Shown one piece after another: positions 1 to 7,571 of a DNA stretch of 10,772 bases. The translations under genes were made by a program, and so were the position numbers. The stretch spans positions 1 to 10,772 of the forward strand of contig JADGJH010001305.1 of NCBI GenBank assembly GCA_027596945.1, written 5' to 3'. This stretch comes from Physocladia obscura (Eukaryota; Chytridiomycota; Chytridiomycetes; Chytridiales; Chytriomycetaceae). The notes below the pieces were generated by a model. The model saw nothing but the letters and a program-made list of their open reading frames with translations. It was not told the origin of the DNA and did no database searches. Each line of letters begins with the position of its first letter. Position 1 is the stretch's first letter.

Positions 1-477
1 CCCCCCAACGACTCCGCCTGGATAAAATTGCTGTTGTTGTTGTTGCTGTTGTTGCTGCTGTTGGGCCATCATCATTCCTCCTCCCATCATTCCCCCAAAC
101 ATTTGGGCGCCAAACTGCTGTGAATGTTGTTGCGGTTGCCCTTGCATGCCCATTCCATAACCATTCGGAAAACCTCCACCACCGTTTGAATTGTTATCCC
201 CCATCATGTAAGATCCGTTCGGATTCATCATGGCAACAACCATCTGTCCATTCCCGCCGCCCGGGAGCGCGTAATTTCCCCCTGTTCCCATACGCACACG
301 TTTCGCCGAGAGTGCATTCTGGTGTTGCACGAACTGAGCATTATATTGTTGCTGTTGTTGTTGCTGTTGCTGCTGTTGTTGCTGTTGCTGGAAGTAAAAT
401 TGCTGGATACTTGTATGCTGGCTGTTTGCAAATGCATTCGCGGGCAAAGATGTAATATCCGAATTTCTTCGCTTCAT
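1..477 (-). CDS. Gln/Met/Gly-rich protein, N-terminal part (partial)
   Basis: On the minus strand a frame is open from 573 to the left edge, with the first ATG at 477-475, giving 159 residues and no stop in the window. After a basic start (MKRRNSD) come a run of 15 Gln (codons at 390-346), a short basic patch (AKRVRM), a Gly/Met/Asn-rich stretch and a second run of 12 Gln (63-28). CAG and CAA codons are mixed, and the other two frames give only Ser/Asn or Ala/Thr runs, which supports this frame. This is the make-up of a disordered nuclear or RNA-associated cofactor, but I recognise no domain and do not name it. The start is uncertain: the frame stays open upstream to 573, and a possible splice acceptor (gattcag) ends at 498, so an upstream exon could supply the true N-terminus. 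Confidence 0.6.
   Translation of the reverse strand, partial: MKRRNSDITSLPANAFANSQHTSIQQFYFQQQQQQQQQQQQQQQYNAQFVQHQNALSAKRVRMGTGGNYALPGGGNGQMVVAMMNPNGSYMMGDNNSNGGGGFPNGYGMGMQGQPQQHSQQFGAQMFGGMMGGGMMMAQQQQQQQQQQQQFYPGGVVGG
28..63 (-). repeat. CAG/CAA triplet tract, 12 Gln codons
   Basis: Twelve consecutive CAG or CAA codons on the minus strand form the second glutamine run of the same partial protein. A Met-rich segment precedes it and Phe-Tyr-Pro-Gly-Gly follows. Confidence 0.9.
346..390 (-). repeat. CAG/CAA triplet tract, 15 Gln codons
   Basis: Fifteen consecutive CAG or CAA codons on the minus strand lie inside the Gln-rich gene. The two codons are interspersed, so this is an impure trinucleotide repeat, which is normally more stable than pure CAG. 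Confidence 0.9.
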
Positions 478-1240
478 TATTATGAAATACTTGCGGAGCC
501 ACTGAATCACCGAAGATGAACCGACAGAAGTTGCCGTGGATCCCAACAAAAAGCGAAAGGAAGGAAAGTAATTTCAAAGTCGAAAAATACATGGAAAAAT
601 ATAATTATAATGATGTGAGCGAGGGATAGCAACAAACATATTTCGAAAAGGGAGTCAAAACGAAGACAAATTGGCGTGGTTTTGTTTGATGAAAAGAAAA
701 GAAAAAAAGCAAAAAAAAAAAAGATTAAAAGAAGATTAAAAGAAGATTTTAAAAATGAAAATCAAGTGATAGGTTTGAAGAGAAGGAATAGCAGGGAAAA
801 ATAGGAAAAAGGAAGATTTAAAAACCTCAAATAAGTAAAAAGGTCAACCAAAGAACAAAAGACAAGAAAACGTGTAATGACCAAAACAAAAATAGAAGCT
901 GAAAATAAAAGTGGCCTAAATCACGTTTTGGGACTAGAAGTTATTATTGTCAGAATGACTGCGGGCAAAATTGGGCACTTACTTTCAAAAATAAGCTCGA
1001 GTCGTTCAAAACAATGCAAGACACGGAAAAATAGATGAAAAGTTGCAGGACCCTGGTGACAGAATATATGGTCAAAAGAAGAATAATATGACAGTGAATC
1101 AAATAGGAGAGTCTAAAATCACTCGCTCGAGAACCAGTCCGATCTCGTGCGCAGCTCAATCAAATACGTTCTTGCATATTCTATGAATAATCTAAATCGG
1201 CGATGGCCAGTGTCTCGATGCCGCAGCGCTATCAGCACTC
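478..1240. other. A-rich upstream region of the Gln-rich gene, no gene seen
   Basis: No convincing coding frame in either strand. From about 640 to 900 the plus strand is nearly all purine, so the minus strand, in which the Gln-rich gene reads, is pyrimidine-rich. That fits a 5' leader or intron of the gene. The short frames here are not supported by composition or by any recognisable motif. Confidence 0.5.
722..754. repeat. 11-base tandem repeat, two exact copies and one decayed
   Basis: The unit agattaaaaga occurs at 722-732 and 733-743, followed by a decayed third copy (agattttaaaa). It is part of the purine-rich stretch. Confidence 0.7.
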
Positions 1241-2197
1241 ACTTGTTCCAAAAACCTTTTTTTTTTTCAAATGGAAAACCAAAAGTCAATCTCACCTTGA
1301 TCAGCACTCTCAATAAACTCACCTTCCTGGATTCTGCATTCAGCAAAAACTTTAAACTTCATGCACATTGCAGTCTACAACGAAATGTTATTTTTTGGAC
1401 TAAGTGTCTTTCCATAAATGAGGAAAATTCCATCAACATGGATATAGAATGAAAGGTAAGAGGATGTGTAATTGTTTGGGTGGACTATCAACAATAGCTG
1501 TTGGTCTCACTTCTGGTCTTCATTGGTAATGGAATTTTTGGATCATACTGCCCTTACACTGGACCAGCTACTTCCCAGCCAAATACTTAACCCTGGATTT
1601 TGCACTTGTTTGCAGGGTTATTTAAATCTTTTGGCTTTAATTTACATTTTTCCAGGGTTGTTTTTTAAATTTAGGTAACAGTCAAGATCTAAAATACAGT
1701 TGAGCTACTGTACAGCCCACACACACTTTTCTGTGGAGCTTCTCTAATAAAATTTTGAATTGACTGAGATTGTACTGCGGCAAGTGACAAATCAACTCAA
1801 CTTTGAATGGTGTGAGGAATTGTCGCTTTAATACAGTGAGCAATGTTGTGAACATTTTAAGTGAGAAGAGTCGCTGAAAACGTTGTGTTTGTGTGATGGT
1901 CAAAGAAAAGGTCCACTCAGCTGGATTTTTTGTCCTAAAAATAGATACAACACTTCCTCAAGTGGATGATGCTTGCTGTCTGAAGATGCAGACAACTATT
2001 TTAATTTCAATTGGACGATATTTACTTAAAATTATTTTCTTTTATAATAATAAAACTATGACTGTCACAATTCCATACAACTGTGAGAAATAGATTCTTA
2101 AAGATCCTTCACATTGGAACAATCTACAAGGACCATCGAAATGAACACACTTACAAAGTACAAGAACGTAAAATTAACACCACACTTTTGAAAGTAG
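1241..2197. other. Intergenic or relic DNA without a supported gene
   Basis: Several open frames of 60 to 100 codons exist, but none shows a recognised motif. A plus-strand frame around 1893-2093 begins with a hydrophilic segment (VKEKVHSAGF) and then becomes AT-rich low-complexity sequence. It may be eroded coding DNA upstream of the open frame at 2198, but I could not link the two. Confidence 0.4.
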
Positions 2198-2677
2198 GTA
2201 CCTTACTTTGGTTCAAATGAAGCCGTCAACATTGATGTGCCTGATAAATGGATGAAAATGATGAACCCAACGAAAGCCAACGTTAACCAATCAATGAAGG
2301 AACAAATTGTCAAATTGGAAGAGTCTGTCAAACAATTACAGTTAAAGTTGAATGAGAGTGATTTTGAGAAGCTGTCTGTGATTGAAATAAAACATTCATT
2401 ATTAGATAACATACAGCAATTAATGAATGGAAATGAATACTTTGAGACTGATTCAGAGTTGTTCTTGGTTGACAATACGCTTGTCTATTATCTAAGAAAG
2501 AAGAGCAGTGGGGACAATAAAAAGAGGATTCAGCAAATCAAACACTATTTAATGAAAGGAGACACAAACCTGTGTAAAAAACTCCATGACAATCAGCCAG
2601 CTATCCAAAAGAGACTCTATCATCACTTGAAAAAGGAAATTGATGAAAAGAAGGTGGTCAATATGAGGCGTCAATGA
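2198..2677 (+). CDS. Hydrophilic, coiled-coil-like open frame of unknown function
   Basis: The frame is open from 2198 to the TGA at 2675-2677. The first ATG is at 2252, giving 141 residues. A possible splice acceptor (aaagtag) ends exactly at 2197, so this may be a 3' exon of 159 codons. The protein is rich in Lys, Glu, Gln and Leu with leucines at near-heptad spacing in its first third (EEQIV-like and KQLQLKL segments), suggesting a helical or coiled-coil region. The rest is basic and helical (KKRIQQIKHYLMKG, RLYHHLKKEIDEKK). No signal peptide or membrane segment is visible. Coding composition is better than in the surrounding DNA, but no family is recognised. It could be a host exon or an element-encoded accessory protein. 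The zinc-finger relic at 3195-3685 faces it on the other strand. Confidence 0.45.
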   Translation, partial: VPYFGSNEAVNIDVPDKWMKMMNPTKANVNQSMKEQIVKLEESVKQLQLKLNESDFEKLSVIEIKHSLLDNIQQLMNGNEYFETDSELFLVDNTLVYYLRKKSSGDNKKRIQQIKHYLMKGDTNLCKKLHDNQPAIQKRLYHHLKKEIDEKKVVNMRRQ

Positions 2678-3194
2678 AATGAAATTTACTTTCAAATGCT
2701 TCTAATGACACTAACCTCTGTGCATTGTAATGGCATACTCTCAAGGGGGTCACTGCCTATTAACTCTAAGACACACTGGATTGGCTAGGAGTCATTTGTT
2801 GCGAACTGAGGGTGTTTTGGAAATCACATTGGCAGCTTGCTGTGTCTGCATTCCTTAAGTTCAACTCGAGTCTGGTTTGGGGTTCTATATTTGGCTTTGG
2901 CTAAAGTCCCCCAAGATACCAAAACTCCCTCTTTTATTGTTGTTTGTTTGAAAGGTTGACGAACGCACAAAGAACCGTGTGTGGTATGTCAAATGAAAAC
3001 ACCACAAGACTTGCATTCTATTCAATCTTATCCTCTCTTTTTCTTTATTTGATGCTGTATTGCTAATCATTCTCTGAATCTGAAAATGTTGGCAGTGGTG
3101 TTCTATCCTGAGCGAACATGTGGCCCAGAATGTCTTGAATGCTTTTGTTTTCTTGACTGTTTCATCTTGTATTTACATATACAGTGTCACAGGT
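2678..3194. other. Spacer between convergent open frames, no gene seen
   Basis: This 517-base stretch separates the plus-strand coiled-coil-like frame from the minus-strand zinc-finger relic. It contains T-rich segments and a TTTATT near 3040, which would read as AATAAA for minus-strand transcripts. I see no coding frame with sensible composition. Confidence 0.5.
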
Positions 3195-3685
3195 CTACAA
3201 TTCCATAAACACTGGCTCTGATGGATTACATGAACAGTTCATGTGTACTGATGTCTCTGATATTGTTTCATTCAAAAGATTCCTTATTGTTGTTATGGTG
3301 ATTGTGGTTGGGAGTTTAGTCAGCAACAGTGGACATACAACCCACTTCCCGCATTCATTCTTGGAAACCAGGACAACTGCCTCATTTATTGGAAGTACTC
3401 CATCAGTAGGTCTGTCATTCAAATCCAGCTTGAAGCCTTGTTTTTCTGCATCCCATCCACATAATTCTATCTGTGACATGTTTTTTTCAATAATTTGAGT
3501 CTTGCATCTTGTTTCAAAGTGATTCTGCATGGTCTTTCTTGAAATCACCTTTCATTGACACATGAAGCATTTGTGTTTCTTATAATCACAATCTTGAAAG
3601 TGTTCATCAAAATTCCATTTCAATACTCTGAACTTGCAGTTTTTGTTGGTACATGATTCCAAAAGGGTGTCAATGTAACTTGCAG
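3195..3685 (-). pseudogene. Broken TRAF/SIAH-type zinc-finger gene
   Basis: Read on the minus strand from 3685, just after a plausible acceptor (aaacag), a frame shows C-x4-C-x11-H-x3-C-x6-C-x2-C-x12-H-x4-C. The first Cys codon is at 3653-3651 and the last at 3506-3504. This is the paired zinc-knuckle spacing of TRAF-type and SIAH-type zinc fingers, which in known families mediate protein binding, often next to a RING ubiquitin-ligase domain. A TGA at 3554-3552 interrupts the domain between its fourth and fifth zinc-ligand groups; a CGA-to-TGA change would explain it. The frame then continues about 119 codons to a TAG at 3197-3195, through a segment (CGWDAEKQGFKLDLNDRP) I do not recognise. 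No RING is seen upstream. It is most likely a decayed exon. A functional gene starting downstream of the stop would lack half the finger. Confidence 0.55.
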
Positions 3686-4062
3686 CTGTTTATTGTGAAA
3701 TAATGATAAGTTTATTCTCCAGACATAGTAATATAACTTTCACAGTTTTGTTTATTATTTACAAATAAACACAAACTAATACCAAAGCTATAAAGTCATT
3801 ATTTGCATAACTTTATTCACAAAGAATAAGGAAATAACAGCAGTGTTTTTGTTTCTTGTATGACCTAAACATACAAGACAATGAAACACATTTACAGAAC
3901 TGCTTAAACCATATCTTCATTAATGTTGAATGGATCAAAGTAGTACAACAATATTGTTTAACACATTTTTTCACAATGATAAATAATGTTGTAATAGTAT
4001 CTGTAAATCTTATGTCTGTTTTGTAATCAAAAGAAAGAAAAGCATATTTCTTTACTTATTAC
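3686..4062. other. AT-rich, CpG-free spacer, no gene seen
   Basis: Very AT-rich DNA with several TTTATT and AATAAA hexamers on both strands and no sustained coding frame. It contains no CpG. It could be intron or untranslated DNA of the neighbouring relics. Confidence 0.5.
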
Positions 4063-4399
4063 AGAACACAATGCATTTGATTGTCCTGACACAACAATGC
4101 AGCTTTGAGAATAAACAAATATTACAATCAGTTAACAATAAAAGTAATCACTACATTTATTGGAAGTTCCTCTTTCAAACAGGATTCAGACCCTTTTACA
4201 CTAGATACATTCTATGCAAGAGCATGGCTTGCATAGTAGATCAGCAGGCTATTGGCATTTGCATGCCATTAAGCCACAAGGTAGACCTGAACAGTTTAGA
4301 AATGAGAGCATGTTTGCTTTGAGATTGTGGTTAATCCTCAAAAACAAATATGAAAGAAGACAAATAGAGGAGATGTACACTCACTTCATATTTGCATGA
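4063..4399 (+). other. Coding-like relic, frame broken, function unknown
   Basis: A strong acceptor-like sequence (tttctttacttattacag) ends at 4066. Downstream, coding-like composition moves between frames. One frame gives a segment containing KQDSDPFTLDTFYARAW, which ends in stops near 4232. Another, open at 4214-4399, gives a basic helical segment (FALRLWLILKNKYERRQ). Such frame switching suggests an eroded exon, perhaps of the same mobile element as the transposase relic further right. No motif is recognised and chance is possible. Confidence 0.25.
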
Positions 4400-5079
4400 C
4401 AGTTTGAAGTAAAGTAGAAATGGAAGATAGGAATAGGCGCAAGGTTCCTGTAAGTTGTAGAAAACTTGTAGTAATATTCTCGGTTGCTGTAATGGCTTGA
4501 GTCAACTTATTCAATACTAGATATCTCAGAACTAAATGATAAGAGTTTGAGATGCAAGTATGAGTTGAAGTTGAAGTAGAAGTTTAATACTTAATAAAGA
4601 CTTTCTTTTATTTGATAAGACCAATTCTTAAAAAGAAGAAAAGTGTTGGGGTTTAAATAGTTTTTGGAGTAGAAGGAAAAAGAAAGAAAAAGAATAAAAG
4701 ACGCTTCAAAAGAAAAATGATTTGAAAGCAGTTGGAAAGCGGTTAGAAATCAGTTAGAAATCACTTGAATTATTCTTGAGTTGTTGAAAGTAATGGAATG
4801 CTTGAGAAAATTCTAGAAAATTCTTTGAGAAAATTAGATTGAATTTCTAATTTACTCACAGTTCAATAGATAATTATGTGCTGGCCACAAACAAACTAAG
4901 ATTGGGTGATTTCACTTGTGTCAAAGGCCAAGACTACAAGGAAAGATCCATAGTTTTTACAAAAGTATTAGGCAACATATTAAAAGACTAAAACACACTG
5001 ACAAGTCACTAAATAAAACAACTGGATGTAATATATAACAATTATACAATGTGTTACCAACAAAGTCTGACCAGCTGTT

Positions 5080-5175
5080 AATAACACACATAATTATTCA
5101 TTTATTTCAAAGTCTTAATAATTCTGCCATAGCACACAGAATTATTCATTCATTTCAAAGTCTTAATAATTTTTT
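5080..5175. repeat. 48-base tandem duplication
   Basis: Two adjacent copies, about 5080-5127 and 5128-5175, share a near-identical 32-base core at 5092-5123 and 5140-5171 (attattcat, then tcaaagtcttaataatt). The outer bases have diverged more. Confidence 0.8.
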
Positions 5176-5275
5176 CAATGCTTCTTGCCAAAGCAAATGA
5201 TTTCTAAGACAAAAACACATGTGTCTCATGAATTTGTCACAATCAAGACAAATTCAGAAAAAGGAAGTTCAAATC

Positions 5276-5351
5276 CAGTGATATCAATCACAAAATGAAT
5301 CAGTGATATCAAATCTCAAAATGAATCAGTGATATCAATCTCAAAATGAAT
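5276..5351. repeat. 25-base tandem repeat, three copies
   Basis: Copies lie at 5276-5300, 5301-5326 and 5327-5351, with the form cagtgatatcaatctcaaa followed by atgaat. The middle copy has one extra A and the first has one substitution. Each unit contains the 8-base palindrome TGATATCA. Confidence 0.9.
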
Positions 5352-5428
5352 TTGAGAAGGAATGAATTTGATTGAAATGGGATTTCAAATACAATAATTT
5401 AAAAAGGCTTTGTTTTTCTTTTCTGTGA

Positions 5429-5936
5429 AAAAACAACCTTACAATAAAACACAAATTCTACCTTTACAACCTGATCTACTATCAAGCATTTAAAGCTCCC
5501 CTCTATGTGAAAAACCAACAATACCAGACAGAAGGCACATTCAACCAGAAGAAATTCACTTGTCACTGTCTAAACATTGTGACCAAGCACAAGCAAGCAC
5601 AGCAATACCCTGGCTGTAATTCTGTCTGGATTCTTGACGAAACAAGGATCCATCAATCTGCCAAACTAGTTCTTCAACTGGGATCTGCTCTGCTTACTGC
5701 CCATTCTATAATCCAATCAAAGTGTTTTTGGAATGCTTAAATCAAGACTTCGATGGGACTACAAGGAAGACAAAGTTAATGCTAAGAATCTTCATCTAGT
5801 CATAGTGTCTGCTGTAATTAAATATCGAAATTTTGAGATGAAGCCTGTCTTACAACATTGTGGTTATCTGGCTGCAACTTTATTTGATCCTCAAGTTGCA
5901 TATAAAAGCAGTGTATCAGTGTTTGTTTATAGATAA
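5429..5936 (+). pseudogene. DDE transposase relic (Tc1/mariner/IS630-like), C-terminal part
   Basis: The frame from 5429 carries EGTFNQKKF and then VWILDETRIHQSA, matching the second catalytic Asp region of Tc1/mariner/IS630-like (DDE_3) transposases, usually LD-x-A-x-IH. At about 5681-5683 the similarity moves to another frame, giving AYCPFYNPIKVF. This is the family's LPxYSPxxNPIE block, but with Lys in place of the catalytic Glu. Near 5745-5780 it shifts again into a frame ending at 5936 with HCGY and FDPQVAYK, a typical C-terminal tail. The first catalytic Asp and the helix-turn-helix domain are not found upstream. Two frameshifts, a lost catalytic residue and a missing N-terminus show that it is dead. 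I saw no terminal inverted repeats. The unknown minus-strand gene ends about 100 bases downstream and faces it. Confidence 0.75.
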
Positions 5937-5953
5937 AGTAATTCAAACACATG

Positions 5954-6037
5954 TTCAACTTTATTTAAAACTTGTATCTGTATTTGGTTATAAAAAAAGA
6001 ACAGAAATTTAACCACCATATTCAACTTTATTTAAAA
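5954..6037. repeat. 17-base direct repeat between convergent relics
   Basis: The sequence ttcaactttatttaaaa occurs exactly at 5954-5970 and 6021-6037. Each copy contains TTTATT, which is AATAAA on the minus strand. The pair fills the gap between the transposase relic and the minus-strand gene. Confidence 0.85.
6027..6032 (-). promoter_or_regulatory. Poly(A) signal of the minus-strand unknown gene
   Basis: AATAAA on the minus strand begins only eight bases after the gene's stop codon (6042-6040). A second copy lies in the upstream repeat unit near 5960-5965. Confidence 0.5.
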
Positions 6038-6039
6038 AT

Positions 6040-7119
6040 TCACTCTTCATTCAGACCATCATTGCAAGATCCTAAAGAATGATCTTCATCAAAACTTTCA
6101 GAATCAACATTAATAGCATTTCCATTGTCATCTGAAGAAGGAACTGCAGGGTTGTGAAGAAACCTGCAAACTTCTCGGCAGTTACTAGCAGTTCTTCTTT
6201 GTATATTTGAGTCACTTTGCACCAGTTCCATAGTGCAAACCAATGGTTGAAAAGCCCTCTTGAATTTGTAGGCAATACAACAGTTAGCTTTCATAGCATT
6301 ATGCAGATGTTTTGCTTCCTGACCTAAAGTCTTGATTGTATGTCTGATTCTTTTCATGAACTGGTTAACATTGTCCAACAGATCCTCAGAAATATTAGCC
6401 GTTTCATAAAGCTGTCTCAAGCAATCTTTGTGAACAGTTCCTTGACTTATTAGAATTTGGATGTGCTGCGGGGGGGCTCCTTAGCTGTAGTGGCAGCCAT
6501 TTGATGGCAAGGCATTGAATTCAGAATGGTATTTGCCCAGTCTCACCTGATAAAATCCTTAGCAGCCTGGTGCAGGTGAATACATTTGAGTTTTTTGACT
6601 ACTTCTGCAATGTGGGATTTGTTTGGTGCTCCAGAACAGTCAGTGCAATTTGCTGGCAGAGTCAAGACTTTGCTGTTAAATTTTTCCCAATCTCAAATGA
6701 AATGGAATAAATATAAATGAAACACATTACTCCACCTTGTGTATTCCATAAATTTTGAAAAATTTGAGGTGTCAGCGCAGTTGTTTTATCCTGAATATCT
6801 GTTGTCAAATACAATGATTATAATGAGTATGTTGATAAAAAGAACAGCACTAACCATCACTATATGGGTATTTGCTACTTCCTTTACACAGTTCCACATA
6901 CAAGCCAAACTGTTCAATTGTCAGTGGATGATCATCAATTTTTCCATTTCAACATTGTGTACAGCTCTTCCTTTGTGGAAGCACAACATTCCAAATGTCA
7001 TGAACTACTTCAGGAACATCATCTCCTTCAACAATTACAGCTGTGGTGGCTTAATCAACTTTTTGCTTCTTACAATTCTTGAGTGCAGGCTTTATTGTTA
7101 GTGTATATGCTTTTTCCAT
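6040..7119 (-). pseudogene. Three-exon gene of unknown family, disabled
   Basis: The minus strand opens with an ATG at 7119-7117. Exon 1 is 7119-6855, exon 2 is 6798-6736 and exon 3 is 6691-6040. Both introns (56 and 44 bases, GT-AG) are phase 1 and restore the frame exactly: GAT is rebuilt at each junction. The product would be about 320 residues with two C-x2-C pairs (SCTQC near 6960, NCTDC near 6645), a helical middle (LLDNVNQFMKRIRHTIKTLG) and an acidic tail (FDEDHSLGSCNDGLNEE). It is disabled by TAA at 7053-7051, TGA at 6951-6949, TGA at 6545-6543 and a frame change at the seven-C run 6476-6470. The last 126 codons are open. I recognise no family. The two TGA stops could be decayed CGA codons. 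It may be a second gene of the neighbouring transposon or a captured host gene. Exon joins are inferred from phase only. Confidence 0.5.
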
Positions 7120-7571
7120 TACAAATTAAAAACTCAGATTTTCTCACTTCCAACTTTTGAAAACCCAGAAATTGGACATTTTGGTGAAAAACTCTCAATA
7201 CTATGTACAAATTTCACTATTAAGCCCTGATATTATGACTGACCAAATCTGATAAATTTTTGTGACTCTTTCAAAAAATTAATATTAATTAATGGTATGA
7301 ATATTTAATAGCCTTTTAGCATGAATTTTGGAACAAATAGCTTGGTTTGCATTTGATTCATTTTGCAACTTTGAGTTTGGAAGCCTTATGTTTGACTCCA
7401 GTTATATCAATGCAAATTAACGCCGTCTGACTACAAAAGACATAACTGGTTTACCAATACTAATACGCTTTCGATTATGCACCTTGCTTGATTTTGACTG
7501 AAGTGTTGTGGCGCTTATTAGTTGACGTAAAATTGGATAAATTGCCAAACCAAATTTTCACAAAATCTCCA
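7120..7571. other. Upstream region of the prolyl oligopeptidase gene
   Basis: The first 300 bases are AT-rich and free of CpG like the block to the left. From about 7419 CpGs reappear, and the sequence resembles the peptidase gene. The gene's promoter and 5' leader should lie in the last 150 bases. No clear TATA box is seen, and no coding frame. Confidence 0.5.
7523..7530 (+). promoter_or_regulatory. CRE/ATF-like site TGACGTAA
   Basis: TGACGTAA lies 42 bases before the peptidase start codon and matches the TGACGTMA consensus bound by CREB/ATF-type bZIP factors. An eight-base match can arise by chance, so binding is only suggested by its position. Confidence 0.25.

Larger units (their letters stand above)
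4400..5428. other. Repeat-bearing, CpG-poor spacer, no gene seen
   Basis: No coding frame is supported. The stretch holds simple imperfect repeats (for example gttgaagttgaagtagaagtt near 4564 and gttagaaatca copies near 4741) and the two tandem repeats listed separately. The N-terminal and first-catalytic-residue part of the transposase would be expected here, but I could not find it, so it is deleted or unrecognisable. Confidence 0.5.

Noticed and set aside
228..592. Minus-strand Ser/Asn-rich and Ala/Thr-rich open frames over the triplet tracts
   Set aside because: They are other frames of the same CAG/CAA tracts. Only the Gln frame is continuous to the left edge with sensible flanking composition.
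1147..1452. Plus-strand 101-codon open frame
   Set aside because: No ATG in good context, no motif, a T11 run inside, and it overlaps donor-like sites of the opposite strand. Composition is not coding-like.
6543..6546. Reading the TGA at 6545-6543 as part of an intron donor (ATCAG|GTGAGA) in the unknown gene
   Set aside because: No downstream acceptor restores the frame of the final exon: the candidates at the following AG sites each lead to stops. Coding-like sequence also continues in the same frame after the TGA.
6739..7101. Plus-strand 120-codon hydrophobic open frame
   Set aside because: It lies opposite exon 1 and exon 2 of the minus-strand gene. Its membrane-like look comes from reading the antisense of an AT-rich coding sequence.
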